64,000 nt of DNA from Desulforamulus aeronauticus DSM 10349 (GTDB lineage: Bacteria; Bacillota; Desulfotomaculia; Desulfotomaculales; Desulfotomaculaceae), in the NCBI RefSeq assembly GCF_900142375.1, contig NZ_FRAR01000020.1:1-64000 (forward strand). The letters run 5' to 3'. The position numbers and the translations under genes are program-made. The notes under the pieces are model-generated. The model did no database searches. It saw nothing but the letters and a program-made list of their open reading frames with translations, and had not been told where the DNA came from. This document shows positions 25,524 to 33,491 of the stretch, one piece after another; the stretch's first letter is position 1, and each line of letters begins with the position of its first letter.

Positions 25524-26954
25524 ATGAACATACAATACCCCCACCAAACGAACGACCCAAGCCTTTTAAGGAAAGAAATAGATGCCATTATAGATAGTGT
25601 GTTTGATGGTATTTGGATTACCGATGGTCAAGGTATCACTGTCAGAATTAATAGGGCTTTGGAGAAAATTGCCAATCTAAAAAACAGTGAGGTCGTTGGG
25701 CGACATGTATTGGATGTACGAGATGAAGGGAAATTTGCCCTTTCAGTTAATATGAAAGCACTGGAGGAAGGAAAACCAGTTACTCTGCTAGATGAGTATA
25801 GTACAGGAAAGCGTTGTCTAACATCCAGTGTTCCTGTCTTTAATGACAAGGGGGAAATTTGGCGAGCGGTTGCTATTGTACGTGACATGACAGAATTAGA
25901 AAATCTGCAACAAGAATTACTAGTAGCCCAGGAGCAAGCCCGCCATTTTCAGGATAAAATTATAGAACTCGAAAAAGAACAACAGTTGGGTACGGATTTT
26001 GTAGGAAACAGTCCGACATTTAGAAAAGTGATTGCTACCATACGTCGGCTAGCTAAAGTAGATTCCACCACCATTATTTTGGGGGAAACTGGTACTGGTA
26101 AAAGTCTGGTGGCTCAGGCCATACATAATCTTAGCCCCCGCTCTAAAGAGCCTTTTATTAAGGTTAACTGTGGTGCTATACCCGAAAATTTAATTGAATC
26201 AGAATTGTTTGGTTATGAAAAAGGTGCCTTTACCGGGGCCCAAAAAGAAGGAAAACCAGGTATGTTTGAACTGGCTCAAGGAGGCACCATTTTCCTCGAT
26301 GAGATCGGGGAACTGCCGCTGTTGTTGCAGGTAAAACTTTTACAAGCAGTGGAGGAACAGTGTGTTTTCCGGGTTGGCGGCACAAAGCCGGTTCATCTAA
26401 ATGTGCGAATTATCGCAGCAACCAATAGGAATTTAGAAGAAATGGTGGCTAATCGAACCTTTCGCGAAGATCTGTATTATCGTCTAAAAGTTTTATCAAT
26501 TATTCTCCCACCCCTGCGGGAAAGAAGGGAAGATATTACTCCTTTAGCCCTATATTTTTTAAAAGTATTTAATCAAAAGATGGTTCTCTCTAAGGAACTT
26601 AGTATAGATGCCATTGATTACTTGGTCAGACATAACTGGCCTGGCAATGTTCGAGAACTCCGAACGGTAATTGAGCATTTAATCATAATGACTGATAGTA
26701 ATTTAATAACACCCGATGATTTGCCTTTAAATTTACGTCAATCAATGATTGAGGTGAATTTAGGCGATCAACCATTCCCCCTCAAGCAAGCAGTCCATGA
26801 TTTGGAAAAAAAGTTATTAACCAAAGCCATTCAGAAATATCAGAACAGCTATAAAGTTGCTGAAATCTTAAAGATAAACCAGTCTACCGTAATTAGGAAG
26901 GCTCAAAAATACGGCATTTCCTTTAATGAAATTACTAAGTTAAACGGGAAATAA
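25524..26954 (+). CDS. PAS-domain sigma-54-dependent transcriptional activator
   Basis: 476 residues from ATG 25524 behind AAGGAGCGTTGCCAAC. Order: PAS domain (about 15-125, AIIDSVFDGIWITDGQGITVRINR), short coiled coil, AAA+ domain (about 160-400) with Walker A GETGTGKSLVAQ, GAFTGA loop contacting sigma-54, Walker B GGTIFLDEIGEL, and R-finger region; then a TyrR-type HTH at the end (VAEILKINQSTVIRKAQKYGI). The PAS domain may sense a ligand. Divergent from the transaminase operon and upstream of the permease, both with -24/-12 promoters, so it is the likely regulator of both. Confidence 0.93.
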   Translation: MNIQYPHQTNDPSLLRKEIDAIIDSVFDGIWITDGQGITVRINRALEKIANLKNSEVVGRHVLDVRDEGKFALSVNMKALEEGKPVTLLDEYSTGKRCLTSSVPVFNDKGEIWRAVAIVRDMTELENLQQELLVAQEQARHFQDKIIELEKEQQLGTDFVGNSPTFRKVIATIRRLAKVDSTTIILGETGTGKSLVAQAIHNLSPRSKEPFIKVNCGAIPENLIESELFGYEKGAFTGAQKEGKPGMFELAQGGTIFLDEIGELPLLLQVKLLQAVEEQCVFRVGGTKPVHLNVRIIAATNRNLEEMVANRTFREDLYYRLKVLSIILPPLRERREDITPLALYFLKVFNQKMVLSKELSIDAIDYLVRHNWPGNVRELRTVIEHLIIMTDSNLITPDDLPLNLRQSMIEVNLGDQPFPLKQAVHDLEKKLLTKAIQKYQNSYKVAEILKINQSTVIRKAQKYGISFNEITKLNGK

Positions 26955-27000
26955 TAGAAAAACCGAGGTAAAAAATAATATATTGAAAATAACCTCATCG

Positions 27001-27047
27001 AAAAAGACGACTCTCCTTCAACTTTTTGAATGGAGAGCCGTCTTTTT
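27001..27047 (+). terminator. Intrinsic terminator of the activator gene
   Basis: 15-bp stem AAAAGACGACTCTCC / GGAGAGCCGTCTTTT with one mismatch, TTTTTG tail, 47 bases past the stop codon. Confidence 0.85.
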
Positions 27048-27420
27048 GTTCAATAGTAACACTCCCATTAATGCAGGAATGCATTCTAATGATTTTTTGC
27101 ATCCTGAGCAAGCCGAAAATAACAAGATTGTTTAAAAAAGCCAATTCCAAAATGCATTTGATCAGTAATTATCATAACAACCTTACTGGTACCGTGATAT
27201 TTCCAAAGCCCTGTTTTACGTTATTTTTGTTCCTAATACTTGAGATTAAAACAACATTACTTAAAAGACATACTTCTGATCATTTAGCATGGAATATGGC
27301 ATCTTATTTGCACTTTATTTACTTAATTTACTTAATTTGCTGTTTCTCATGTGAAAGGAGGGGTAAGGGCCTTCTTAAAAAGACTATTAGATTTAAGAAA
27401 AATAACGAGGAGGGGACAAC
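27048..27420 (+). promoter_or_regulatory. Permease control region: candidate activator site, sigma-54 promoter, leader
   Basis: At 27067-27088 ATTAATG-N8-CATTCTA copies the left arm and spacing of the inverted repeat at 25456-25477. At 27297-27312 TGGCAT-CTTAT-TTGCA is a -24/-12 promoter with the correct 10-base GG-GC spacing. About 100 leader bases precede the permease ATG. An open frame of 132 codons across this region starts inside the terminator and has no ribosome binding site; it is not considered a gene. Confidence 0.8.
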
Positions 27421-28641
27421 ATGACGGAAAAACGGGTGGAATTGAAAAAAGCTTTGAATCCTATAGATGTATGGGCATTGGCATTAGGATCTATTATTGG
27501 GTTTGGTTGTTTTGTACTTCCCGGGGATTGGCTGCCCAAGGCAGGCCCGTTGGGTGCAGCCATTGCTTTTCTCCTAGGCGGTTTATTGATGCTGATTATT
27601 GCCAATAGCTACAGTGTCATGATAAAAAATTTTCCCGTGGCGGGTGGGGAATTTGCCTATGCCTATGGTGCCTTTGGTCGTTATCATGCATATATTTGCG
27701 GCTGGTTTTTGGCTTTGGGTTATTTGTCCATCATACCTGCCAATGGAACTGCCTTAGCGGTGTTAGGCCGGTTTGTGGCCCCGGGACTGTTTGAATGGGG
27801 TTATTTGTATACTGTTGCTGGGTGGGAAGTGTACCTGGGAGAAATAATGTTAGCCACATTTGCCATGTTGTTCTTTTTCTATCTTCATTATAAAGGCGTT
27901 GGAGCCGCCGGTAAAATGCAGTCATTAATTGTTGTCTTGCTGGTAGCTGCTGTACTGCTCTTAGGAGGAGGCGCTTTATTAAATCCAGTTACTTCAACAG
28001 CTAACCTGCAACCGTTGTTTGCACCGGGAAAATCTGCTATAGCTTGTATTGCAGCCCTGCTGGCCATTGCTCCATTTCTATTTGTTGGTTTTGATACAAT
28101 TCCTCAGGCAGCGGAAGAATTTAATTTTTCCCATGATAAAACAAAAAAGTTAATGTATCTGGCTATTATCATAGGAGCTGTTGTTTATGCTACCGTAACA
28201 TTGTCTACAGCTATGGCGGAACCCTGGCAAGATTTGATTGCAGGTAAACCGGTATGGGCCTCGGGTCAGGCGATGTATAAGACCATGGGGAACCTTGGCG
28301 TAGTGTTCCTTATGGTGGGGGTATTAATGGCTATTACCAGTGGAATAAACGGCTTCTTTATGGCTACTAGCCGTTTGTTATTTGGTATGGGACGTGCTAA
28401 GGTGTTGCCTAACTGGTTTACAGATATTCATCCCAAGTATAGCACTCCCTACAAGGCATTAATTTTTGTGCTCATTATTTCTTTAGTTGCCCCCTGGTTT
28501 GGTAGAAAAGCAATTATCTGGATTGTGGATATGTGTGCAGTTGGTACAGCAATTGGTTACATGTATACCTGTATGGCCTGTTATCTGCTGAGTAAAAATA
28601 ATTCCAGTCAGTATGCCAGGGGCGGCTATGGGAAAGGTTAA
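27421..28641 (+). CDS. APC-family amino acid permease, truncated by a frameshift
   Basis: 406 residues, ATG behind GAGGAGGGGACAAC. APC transporter: NPIDVWALALGSIIGFGCFVLPGDWL (TM1 with the GSIIG substrate loop), AGGEFAYAYGAFG, FVGFDTIPQAAEEF (TM6-8 region). About ten membrane segments are present before the frame ends in QYARGGYGKG. The next frame carries the missing last two helices (see 28613-28918). It belongs to the omega-amino acid module by its sigma-54 promoter and position; beta-alanine uptake is an inference. A one-base excess in the AGGGGC run at 28618-28623 would explain the break. Confidence 0.8.
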   Translation: MTEKRVELKKALNPIDVWALALGSIIGFGCFVLPGDWLPKAGPLGAAIAFLLGGLLMLIIANSYSVMIKNFPVAGGEFAYAYGAFGRYHAYICGWFLALGYLSIIPANGTALAVLGRFVAPGLFEWGYLYTVAGWEVYLGEIMLATFAMLFFFYLHYKGVGAAGKMQSLIVVLLVAAVLLLGGGALLNPVTSTANLQPLFAPGKSAIACIAALLAIAPFLFVGFDTIPQAAEEFNFSHDKTKKLMYLAIIIGAVVYATVTLSTAMAEPWQDLIAGKPVWASGQAMYKTMGNLGVVFLMVGVLMAITSGINGFFMATSRLLFGMGRAKVLPNWFTDIHPKYSTPYKALIFVLIISLVAPWFGRKAIIWIVDMCAVGTAIGYMYTCMACYLLSKNNSSQYARGGYGKG

Positions 28642-28918
28642 GGGGTTAGTTGGTACGCTTTGTGCTATTTTGTTCTTAGGCTTGTTGCTTATTCCAGGCT
28701 CACCGGCTTTCTTGACATTACCATGCTGGATTGCGCTAGCCTGTTGGTTAGCCATAGGGTTGTATTTCTACCTAACCATAGTAAAGGACTACAAACAATT
28801 ATCAGAGGAGCAGTTGGATCATTATATTTTAGGAGACTTTCATAATATTATAAAAAAACCACTGGTTGCAGATTCTTATCAAAATCGGCCGACTGCAAAT
28901 GAAAAAATATCTGGTTAA
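28613..28918 (+). pseudogene. Detached C-terminal part of the APC permease
   Basis: Frame +1 relative to the permease, overlapping its 3' end. From GKVKGLVGTLCAILFLGLLLIPGSPAFLT on it carries two hydrophobic helices (the second is PCWIALACWLAIGLYFYLTI) and a polar tail DYKQLSEEQLDHYILGDFHN, exactly what the upstream permease lacks. No ribosome binding site stands in front of its ATG codons. Removing one G from the GGGG run would fuse it to the upstream frame to give about 500 residues. Confidence 0.7.
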
Positions 28919-29000
28919 TTTAAACAGAAGAAAGCAATAGTTTTCAATGGTATGTCTGCATTGATTAAGTAAGAACTGAGTAATCTTTACGATAATCTTT

Positions 29001-29036
29001 GATACACCTGGCTTGGGGTCAGGTGTATCAGAATTT
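29001..29036 (+). terminator. Terminator of the permease transcript
   Basis: Perfect 10-bp stem GATACACCTG / CAGGTGTATC, 9-base loop, then a modest T-rich tail. Confidence 0.7.
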
Positions 29037-29038
29037 TC

Positions 29039-29404
29039 TTATAAATAGTAATTCAAGAGAGGAATACTGTGGAAGGAAACAGTCAAGTTATTTTTGTTAC
29101 AGCCGTGTTTTTTTGATTTCCTATGCAATTGCAAATCGCCCAGAATTTTACAGGTCCGTTCCCCCGGAATACTGGATCCAAGAACAAATCCGTCCCGATC
29201 ACAAATAACCTTTGTCTTACCCGTTGTTTTTTCATCTACAACAGCGCGGTCTAAGTCGCTGTATTCAGTAGTATAGACGTGGATGCTGTCACCCTTTTCG
29301 CTTGCCTCATCCTTGGTCATTCCTAAAGGTGCAAACTCAGGATCTATAAAAGTACACCATACAACATGCTCCATAGAGATGGTTTTTTGAATAGTGAGTT
29401 GCAT
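29039..29404 (-). pseudogene. Remnant of a pyridine nucleotide-disulfide oxidoreductase
   Basis: 121-codon frame without a ribosome binding site. Residues 12-95 match the C-terminal dimerisation domain of dihydrolipoamide dehydrogenase/mercuric reductase: VVWCTFIDPEFAPLGMTKDEA, then DRAVVDEKTTGKTKVICDRDGFVLGSSIPGE. The FAD and NAD domains and active-site cysteines are absent, and the end (RKSKKHGCNKNNL...) is unrelated. It is a decayed fragment; the intact gene is not in the window. Confidence 0.65.
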
Positions 29405-29460
29405 ACTTTTGTTAAATGGTATATTTTAAAAGTTAAAGACCGGTAAAGGTGTGATTATCC

Positions 29461-30036
29461 TTGTTTTTTAAGACAATAGCACCATTTTACGATCATTTTG
29501 TGAATAAAACAGGCATGGATTTTCGCAAGCAATTGCTGGAGTGGGTTGCTCCTAGGCCTGGGGAGAGTCTGTTGGACCTGGGGGGAGGTACTGGTCGGAA
29601 TGTACCGGTACTAATCGCCCGAGGGGCCAAAGTGGTAATATTAGATGCCTCGGAAGCGATGTTACATCAGGCCAGAAAAAACCATATCTCGGCGGAGTTG
29701 GTGTTGGGGGATGCCCGGCAGATGCCTTTTCCCCAGGATTATTTCGATGGTGTTTTATGTTCCGATGCCTGGCACCATATGCCGGAACAGCCAAGAATAG
29801 CCAGGGAGTTGGCCAGAGTATTACGCTCCGGTGGCCGGGTGGTCATGCTGGAATTTAACCCGGCTTGTTGGCAGGGGAAAGTCATTAGAGCGGTAGAAAG
29901 GCTCTTTGGGGAACCGGGAACCTTTGTGACGCCGGAACAACTTATGCTACAGATGAGAGAAGTAGGTATTATCGGTGACATTCAGGAGCTTGGCAATTGG
30001 CAATATATTTTTATCGGTAAGAAACAGGGGGTATAA
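29461..30036 (+). CDS. Class-I SAM-dependent methyltransferase (UbiE-like)
   Basis: 191 residues, TTG start behind AAAGGTG. Motif I LLDLGGGTGRNVPVL (about 37-51), acidic VVILDASEAML, motif II LVLGDARQMPFPQDYFDGVLCSDAWHHM, then VLRSGGRVVMLEFNP. The overall layout resembles menaquinone/ubiquinone C-methyltransferases and other small-molecule methylases. No quinone genes are adjacent, so the substrate is open. A strong terminator follows. Confidence 0.82.
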   Translation: MFFKTIAPFYDHFVNKTGMDFRKQLLEWVAPRPGESLLDLGGGTGRNVPVLIARGAKVVILDASEAMLHQARKNHISAELVLGDARQMPFPQDYFDGVLCSDAWHHMPEQPRIARELARVLRSGGRVVMLEFNPACWQGKVIRAVERLFGEPGTFVTPEQLMLQMREVGIIGDIQELGNWQYIFIGKKQGV

Positions 30037-30078
30037 AAAAGGAGTGCGCAAAACTACTTTTTTGCGCACTCCTTTTTT
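30037..30078 (+). terminator. Intrinsic terminator of the methyltransferase gene
   Basis: 13-bp perfect stem GGAGTGCGCAAAA / TTTTGCGCACTCC with A and T runs on both sides; it forms the left edge of dispersed repeat copy A. Confidence 0.92.
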
Positions 30079-30203
30079 ATAGTAGGGGCGAACTTCGTTC
30101 GTCCGGATGAACTACCTGTGGGCTACAAGTGTGTATCAAAATAGCGGACGACCACAGGTCGCCCCTACATCGCAGCATCGGTTCATTGTGTAACAGCATC
30201 CTT
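30038..30203. repeat. Dispersed structured repeat, copy A
   Basis: About 165 bases including the terminator. Internal inverted repeats: GTAGGGGCGA (30082) with TCGCCCCTAC (30159-30168), CCTGTGG (30115) with CCACAGG (30152). The block from GTAGGGG to TTCATTGTG is about 85-90 per cent identical by eye to copy B at 48911-49075. It lies between the methyltransferase and the 3' end of hemZ. Confidence 0.75.
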
Positions 30204-30212
30204 TAATTTATT

Positions 30213-31691
30213 TCAATTTGCTAGCAGGCTTTGAATATGTTTGATTTTTCGTTCGAGGTACTCATCCAGCCGCTCCACATACTGGCGGGTCTCTTTAGCG
30301 TTGTATTCATTGACGAGGGTCCAGGTACGGGGATCAACCCACTTGGAACCTGCCCCGACCCCGAGGCCAATAATGGTTTGCCGCTCCTCGATCATTTGAA
30401 TGTTATAGACACATTGGTGTCCGGGTAGAGCATAACCGATGTTCTCTAGATTACCAACCATTTGCTTTTGACGATACATATAGTAGGGTTCCAGCCCCAT
30501 CTCACTGGCTATCCGGGCGGTTTCCTGCCACATAGCCGTGGCTTCGCTGGCACCGGGCAGAGGAAATTCTGCCAGCCTTTGTTTTAGATGCGAGGCTCTT
30601 TTGAGGGCCAAAGCATGGACTGTCAGATTTTCCGGCTGCATCGTGGCCAGGCACTGCATGGTATGGGCTACCTCTTGAAGAGTTTCACCTGGCAAGCCGA
30701 TAATGACATCCATGTTGATGGTGTCAAAATGAAACCGGCGGGCTGCTTCCACGGCTTGATAGATGTCCTCCACCGAGTGGGAACGGCCAATGGCCTCCAA
30801 CGTTTTTTGATTCATGCTCTGGGGATTGATACTGAGTCGGGTTACCCGGTGTTCGTCCAATACTCCGAGAATTTCTTCAGTTAGTGTGTCCGGGCGCCCT
30901 CCCTCCACAGTATATTCCATAGTTTCTTTATTTCTTAAGTGTTGGTTGATTACCTGCAACAGCATCTTTAATTGCTCACAATGCAAGCTGGTGGGGGTCC
31001 CGCCTCCGAGATAAATAGATTGGACTGTCAGACCGTTACTTTGTAGAGTCTCCCCCACCACGCGTATCTCCTCCAGCAACGCCTGGAGAAAGGGAGCTAC
31101 CATAGCGCGATGTTTATTAATGGGATAGGAGGGGAAAGAACAATACAGGCAGCGGGTAGGACAAAAGGGAATACCGATGTATACAGCCACCATTTTGGCT
31201 GCTTGTTCCTGAGAAAGTAAAAAAGAGCGCTGGCTGTGGGCAATATCAGTAATCAAGGATGCTTTCTCTGGGGCAAGGGCGTATTTCGCCTTTAAAAAAT
31301 CCTCCACCTGTTCCTTGGGCCAGCCTAGGTCCAACAGGCGATGGATCACCTTGGTGGGGCGAATGCCGGTCATGATTCCCCAGGGGCTGGGGCTTGCCCC
31401 GCAAAAGGAAGCTAAGACTTGATAAACAGCCAGCCGGGCTAATCTTTTTTGTTCATTTGCTGCTTCCCCGGGCAGGATAGGTTCTCCTGTCTCCCGGTGT
31501 GCCATGGCACTTCCCTCAGCATATAACTCAGCCTCTGCCCACAAGGACTTTCCTTGCTCACCAAAAGTCAGGTTAAGGGCTAACGTGGCTCCGCTGTCAG
31601 TTACCAATTGGGCACCGGGATAAAATAACCAAATGATGTCTTGGATGGTACCTCTATATTCCTCTGCCAGGTTTGAAAGACCAATGATCAA
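30213..31691 (-). CDS. hemZ: HemZ-type coproporphyrinogen dehydrogenase-like radical SAM protein
   Basis: 492 residues from TTG 31691, with AAAGGAGAGAAATAC upstream; the frame extends further but without a site. Radical SAM cluster CPTRCLYCSF (CX3CX2C, about 175), YLGGGTPTSL, EGGRPDTLTEEIL, RLSINPQSMNQKTLEAIGR, NMDVIIGLPGE. The N-terminal 150 residues with WGIMTGIRPTKVIH are specific to HemZ of Firmicutes. HemZ resembles oxygen-independent CPO enzymes; its true reaction is disputed. Divergent from the 59-aa gene. Confidence 0.9.
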   Translation of the reverse strand: MIIGLSNLAEEYRGTIQDIIWLFYPGAQLVTDSGATLALNLTFGEQGKSLWAEAELYAEGSAMAHRETGEPILPGEAANEQKRLARLAVYQVLASFCGASPSPWGIMTGIRPTKVIHRLLDLGWPKEQVEDFLKAKYALAPEKASLITDIAHSQRSFLLSQEQAAKMVAVYIGIPFCPTRCLYCSFPSYPINKHRAMVAPFLQALLEEIRVVGETLQSNGLTVQSIYLGGGTPTSLHCEQLKMLLQVINQHLRNKETMEYTVEGGRPDTLTEEILGVLDEHRVTRLSINPQSMNQKTLEAIGRSHSVEDIYQAVEAARRFHFDTINMDVIIGLPGETLQEVAHTMQCLATMQPENLTVHALALKRASHLKQRLAEFPLPGASEATAMWQETARIASEMGLEPYYMYRQKQMVGNLENIGYALPGHQCVYNIQMIEERQTIIGLGVGAGSKWVDPRTWTLVNEYNAKETRQYVERLDEYLERKIKHIQSLLAN

Positions 31692-31843
31692 AGTATTTCT
31701 CTCCTTTAAGCATATGCTATAAATGGATTGTCTCGTTATGTAGAAAAAAGGATAACAGTGGTTTGGGTCAGAAGGATATTTTAAGATGGTATTGTAATAA
31801 TAACACAAATACAGTTATTTTTTCTAAGAGGGGAGAAATCGCC

Positions 31844-32023
31844 ATGAGTGAACAGAAAGAGAAACTGGTTATAGCTGTCAAAGAGTTGGCCCGGGAAGGG
31901 AAACTTTCCTGTACGGCGGCTCGTAAAATTGCCGCTGAATGTAATGTACCCCCGAAAGCAGTGGGAGAAGTTTGTGATGAACTGAAAATTAAAATTAAAG
32001 CCTGTGAATTGGGATGTTTCTAA
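31844..32023 (+). CDS. Small conserved-looking protein ahead of moeA
   Basis: 59 residues from ATG 31844, behind GGGGAGAAATCGCC. Sequence is LVIAVKELAREGKLSCTAA, then RKIAAECNVPPKAVGEVCDEL, then KIKIKACELGCF. The middle reads like a helix-turn-helix (IAAECNVPPKAVGEVCDEL). Four cysteines, including the C-terminal CELGCF, could bind a metal. I have no firm family name. Position 140 bases before moeA suggests a part in metal or cofactor sensing, which is only inference. Confidence 0.6.
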   Translation: MSEQKEKLVIAVKELAREGKLSCTAARKIAAECNVPPKAVGEVCDELKIKIKACELGCF

Positions 32024-32090
32024 CTAGCTTACCCATTACTGTCTATGCCCAAAGTATGATGAAAGCGAAGGCTGCCGCCTGCCAAAGGCT

Positions 32091-32145
32091 GGGCCTTACC
32101 CCATAGGGTACAAGCAATCTAAAGGGGTAAGTAAGCCGGCTTTTT
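32091..32145 (+). promoter_or_regulatory. Repeat-derived hairpin / candidate attenuator before moeA
   Basis: GGCCTTACCCC (32092-32102) can pair with GGGGTAAGTAAGCC (32124-32137, with bulge), followed by GGCTTTTTG, a weak terminator shape ending 18 bases before the moeA start. It shares CCCATAGGGTACAAGCAA with the element before ilvN. It might attenuate moeA or be a repeat only. Confidence 0.45.
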
Positions 32146-32162
32146 GAAAAAGGAGTGTCCTT

Positions 32163-33392
32163 GTGGAACTATTTAATGTACTTACCGTACAACAGGCCCG
32201 TGATACTTTGCGAAGTCATTTGCCGGCCCGCGCTAAAACAGAAGTGGTGCCTCTTCTGCAGGGGCTTAACCGCATTTTAGCCCAAGATATTGTAGCCCTG
32301 GAGGACGTACCGAATTTTGATCGCTCCACCATGGATGGTTATGCCCTGAGGGCTAGGGATACCTTTGGAGCGACGGAATCCTTACCAGCCTATGTTGATG
32401 TTTCCGGGGAAGTTCTAATGGGTGAAGAAGCCAGTGGAGCACTAACAGCCGGACAAGCCTGGCTAATTCCCACTGGGGGTATGCTGCCGCCGGGGGCTGA
32501 TGCTGTGGTGATGGTGGAATACACGGAAGAATTGGACAGCCAAACCATTGGCGTTACCAGACCGGTGGCGCCTGGTGAAAACTTGGTGCGTCGTGGTGAA
32601 GATGTGGCCCGAGGGACTGTGGTGCTCACTGCGGGACATCGTCTAAGACCACAGGAGCTGGGCTTGCTTGCTGCTGTGGGTGTAACCCAGGTGCCGGTAA
32701 TGAAGCCTTTCAAGGTCGGTATTCTCTCTACGGGCAATGAATTAATGGCGCCAGATCAACCGGCTGAACCGGGTAAAGTGCGAGATATCAATTCCTATAC
32801 CCTTTACGGTCAAGTGTTGGAAGCCGGTGGCTTGCCGATTCTTTACGGTATCATTGAAGATCATTTTGAAACCCTGCAACAAACCATGGCCAAAGCACTG
32901 GCTGAGAATGATCTGGTGCTTATTTCCGGCGGCAGTTCTGTGGGGGCTCGAGATATTACAGCCAAGGTCATTGAAACGATGGGTAGCCCAGGTGTGCTGT
33001 TTCATGGCATGGCCATCAAGCCCGGCAAACCCACCATTGGAGCGGTGGTGGAAGGAAAGGTTGTTTTGGGGTTACCGGGACATCCTGTTTCTGCTATGGT
33101 GGTTTTTGATTTACTGGCCCGGCCCATGATTGCCTCCGGTGGGTTGTACCAGAACGTTGGTTCTTTTCCTCTCCGGGCGGCTATTACCCGGAATATCCAT
33201 TCAGCCACCGGGAGAGACGATTACTTGCGGGTAACACTACGACGGCAGGAAGACGGCACCATTGTGGCCGATCCGGTACTTGGCAAATCCGGCCTGATTA
33301 GCACTATGGTCAAAGCCGTTGGGGTAGCCCATATCCCTTTGAACAAAGAAGGGGTTGAGGCCGGTGAATTGGTGGATGTGTGGTTGTTCTAG
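32163..33392 (+). CDS. moeA: Molybdopterin molybdenumtransferase MoeA
   Basis: 409 residues, GTG start behind AAAAAGGAGTGTCCTT. Inserts molybdenum into adenylylated molybdopterin. Domains: MoeA_N (VPNFDRSTMDGYALRA, GAD-VVMVEYTE), the MoCF-binding domain (VGILSTGNELM, SYTLYGQVLEAGG, LVLISGGSSVGARDIT, KPGKPT, GLPGHPVSAMV; about 180-330) and MoeA_C. Full length. First of two moeA-type genes; the next begins 99 bases later. Confidence 0.93.
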   Translation: MELFNVLTVQQARDTLRSHLPARAKTEVVPLLQGLNRILAQDIVALEDVPNFDRSTMDGYALRARDTFGATESLPAYVDVSGEVLMGEEASGALTAGQAWLIPTGGMLPPGADAVVMVEYTEELDSQTIGVTRPVAPGENLVRRGEDVARGTVVLTAGHRLRPQELGLLAAVGVTQVPVMKPFKVGILSTGNELMAPDQPAEPGKVRDINSYTLYGQVLEAGGLPILYGIIEDHFETLQQTMAKALAENDLVLISGGSSVGARDITAKVIETMGSPGVLFHGMAIKPGKPTIGAVVEGKVVLGLPGHPVSAMVVFDLLARPMIASGGLYQNVGSFPLRAAITRNIHSATGRDDYLRVTLRRQEDGTIVADPVLGKSGLISTMVKAVGVAHIPLNKEGVEAGELVDVWLF

Positions 33393-33491
33393 AAATCCCA
33401 GCTGTTGGCTATAAGGGTAAGGAACAATGACTCATGGAAAATTACTCGTATTAATTTATGGTAAATAAATTAAAGAATTAGGAGAAAATCT

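Noticed and set aside
27026-27424. 132-codon open frame upstream of the permease
   Set aside because: It begins inside the activator terminator, crosses the -24/-12 promoter, has no ribosome binding site and no recognisable protein features.
32024-32162. Moco or ZTP riboswitch before moeA
   Set aside because: Fragments such as GCTGCCGCCTG and CTGGGC looked suggestive but their order and spacing do not match the consensus I know; the region fits a dispersed repeat/attenuator better.
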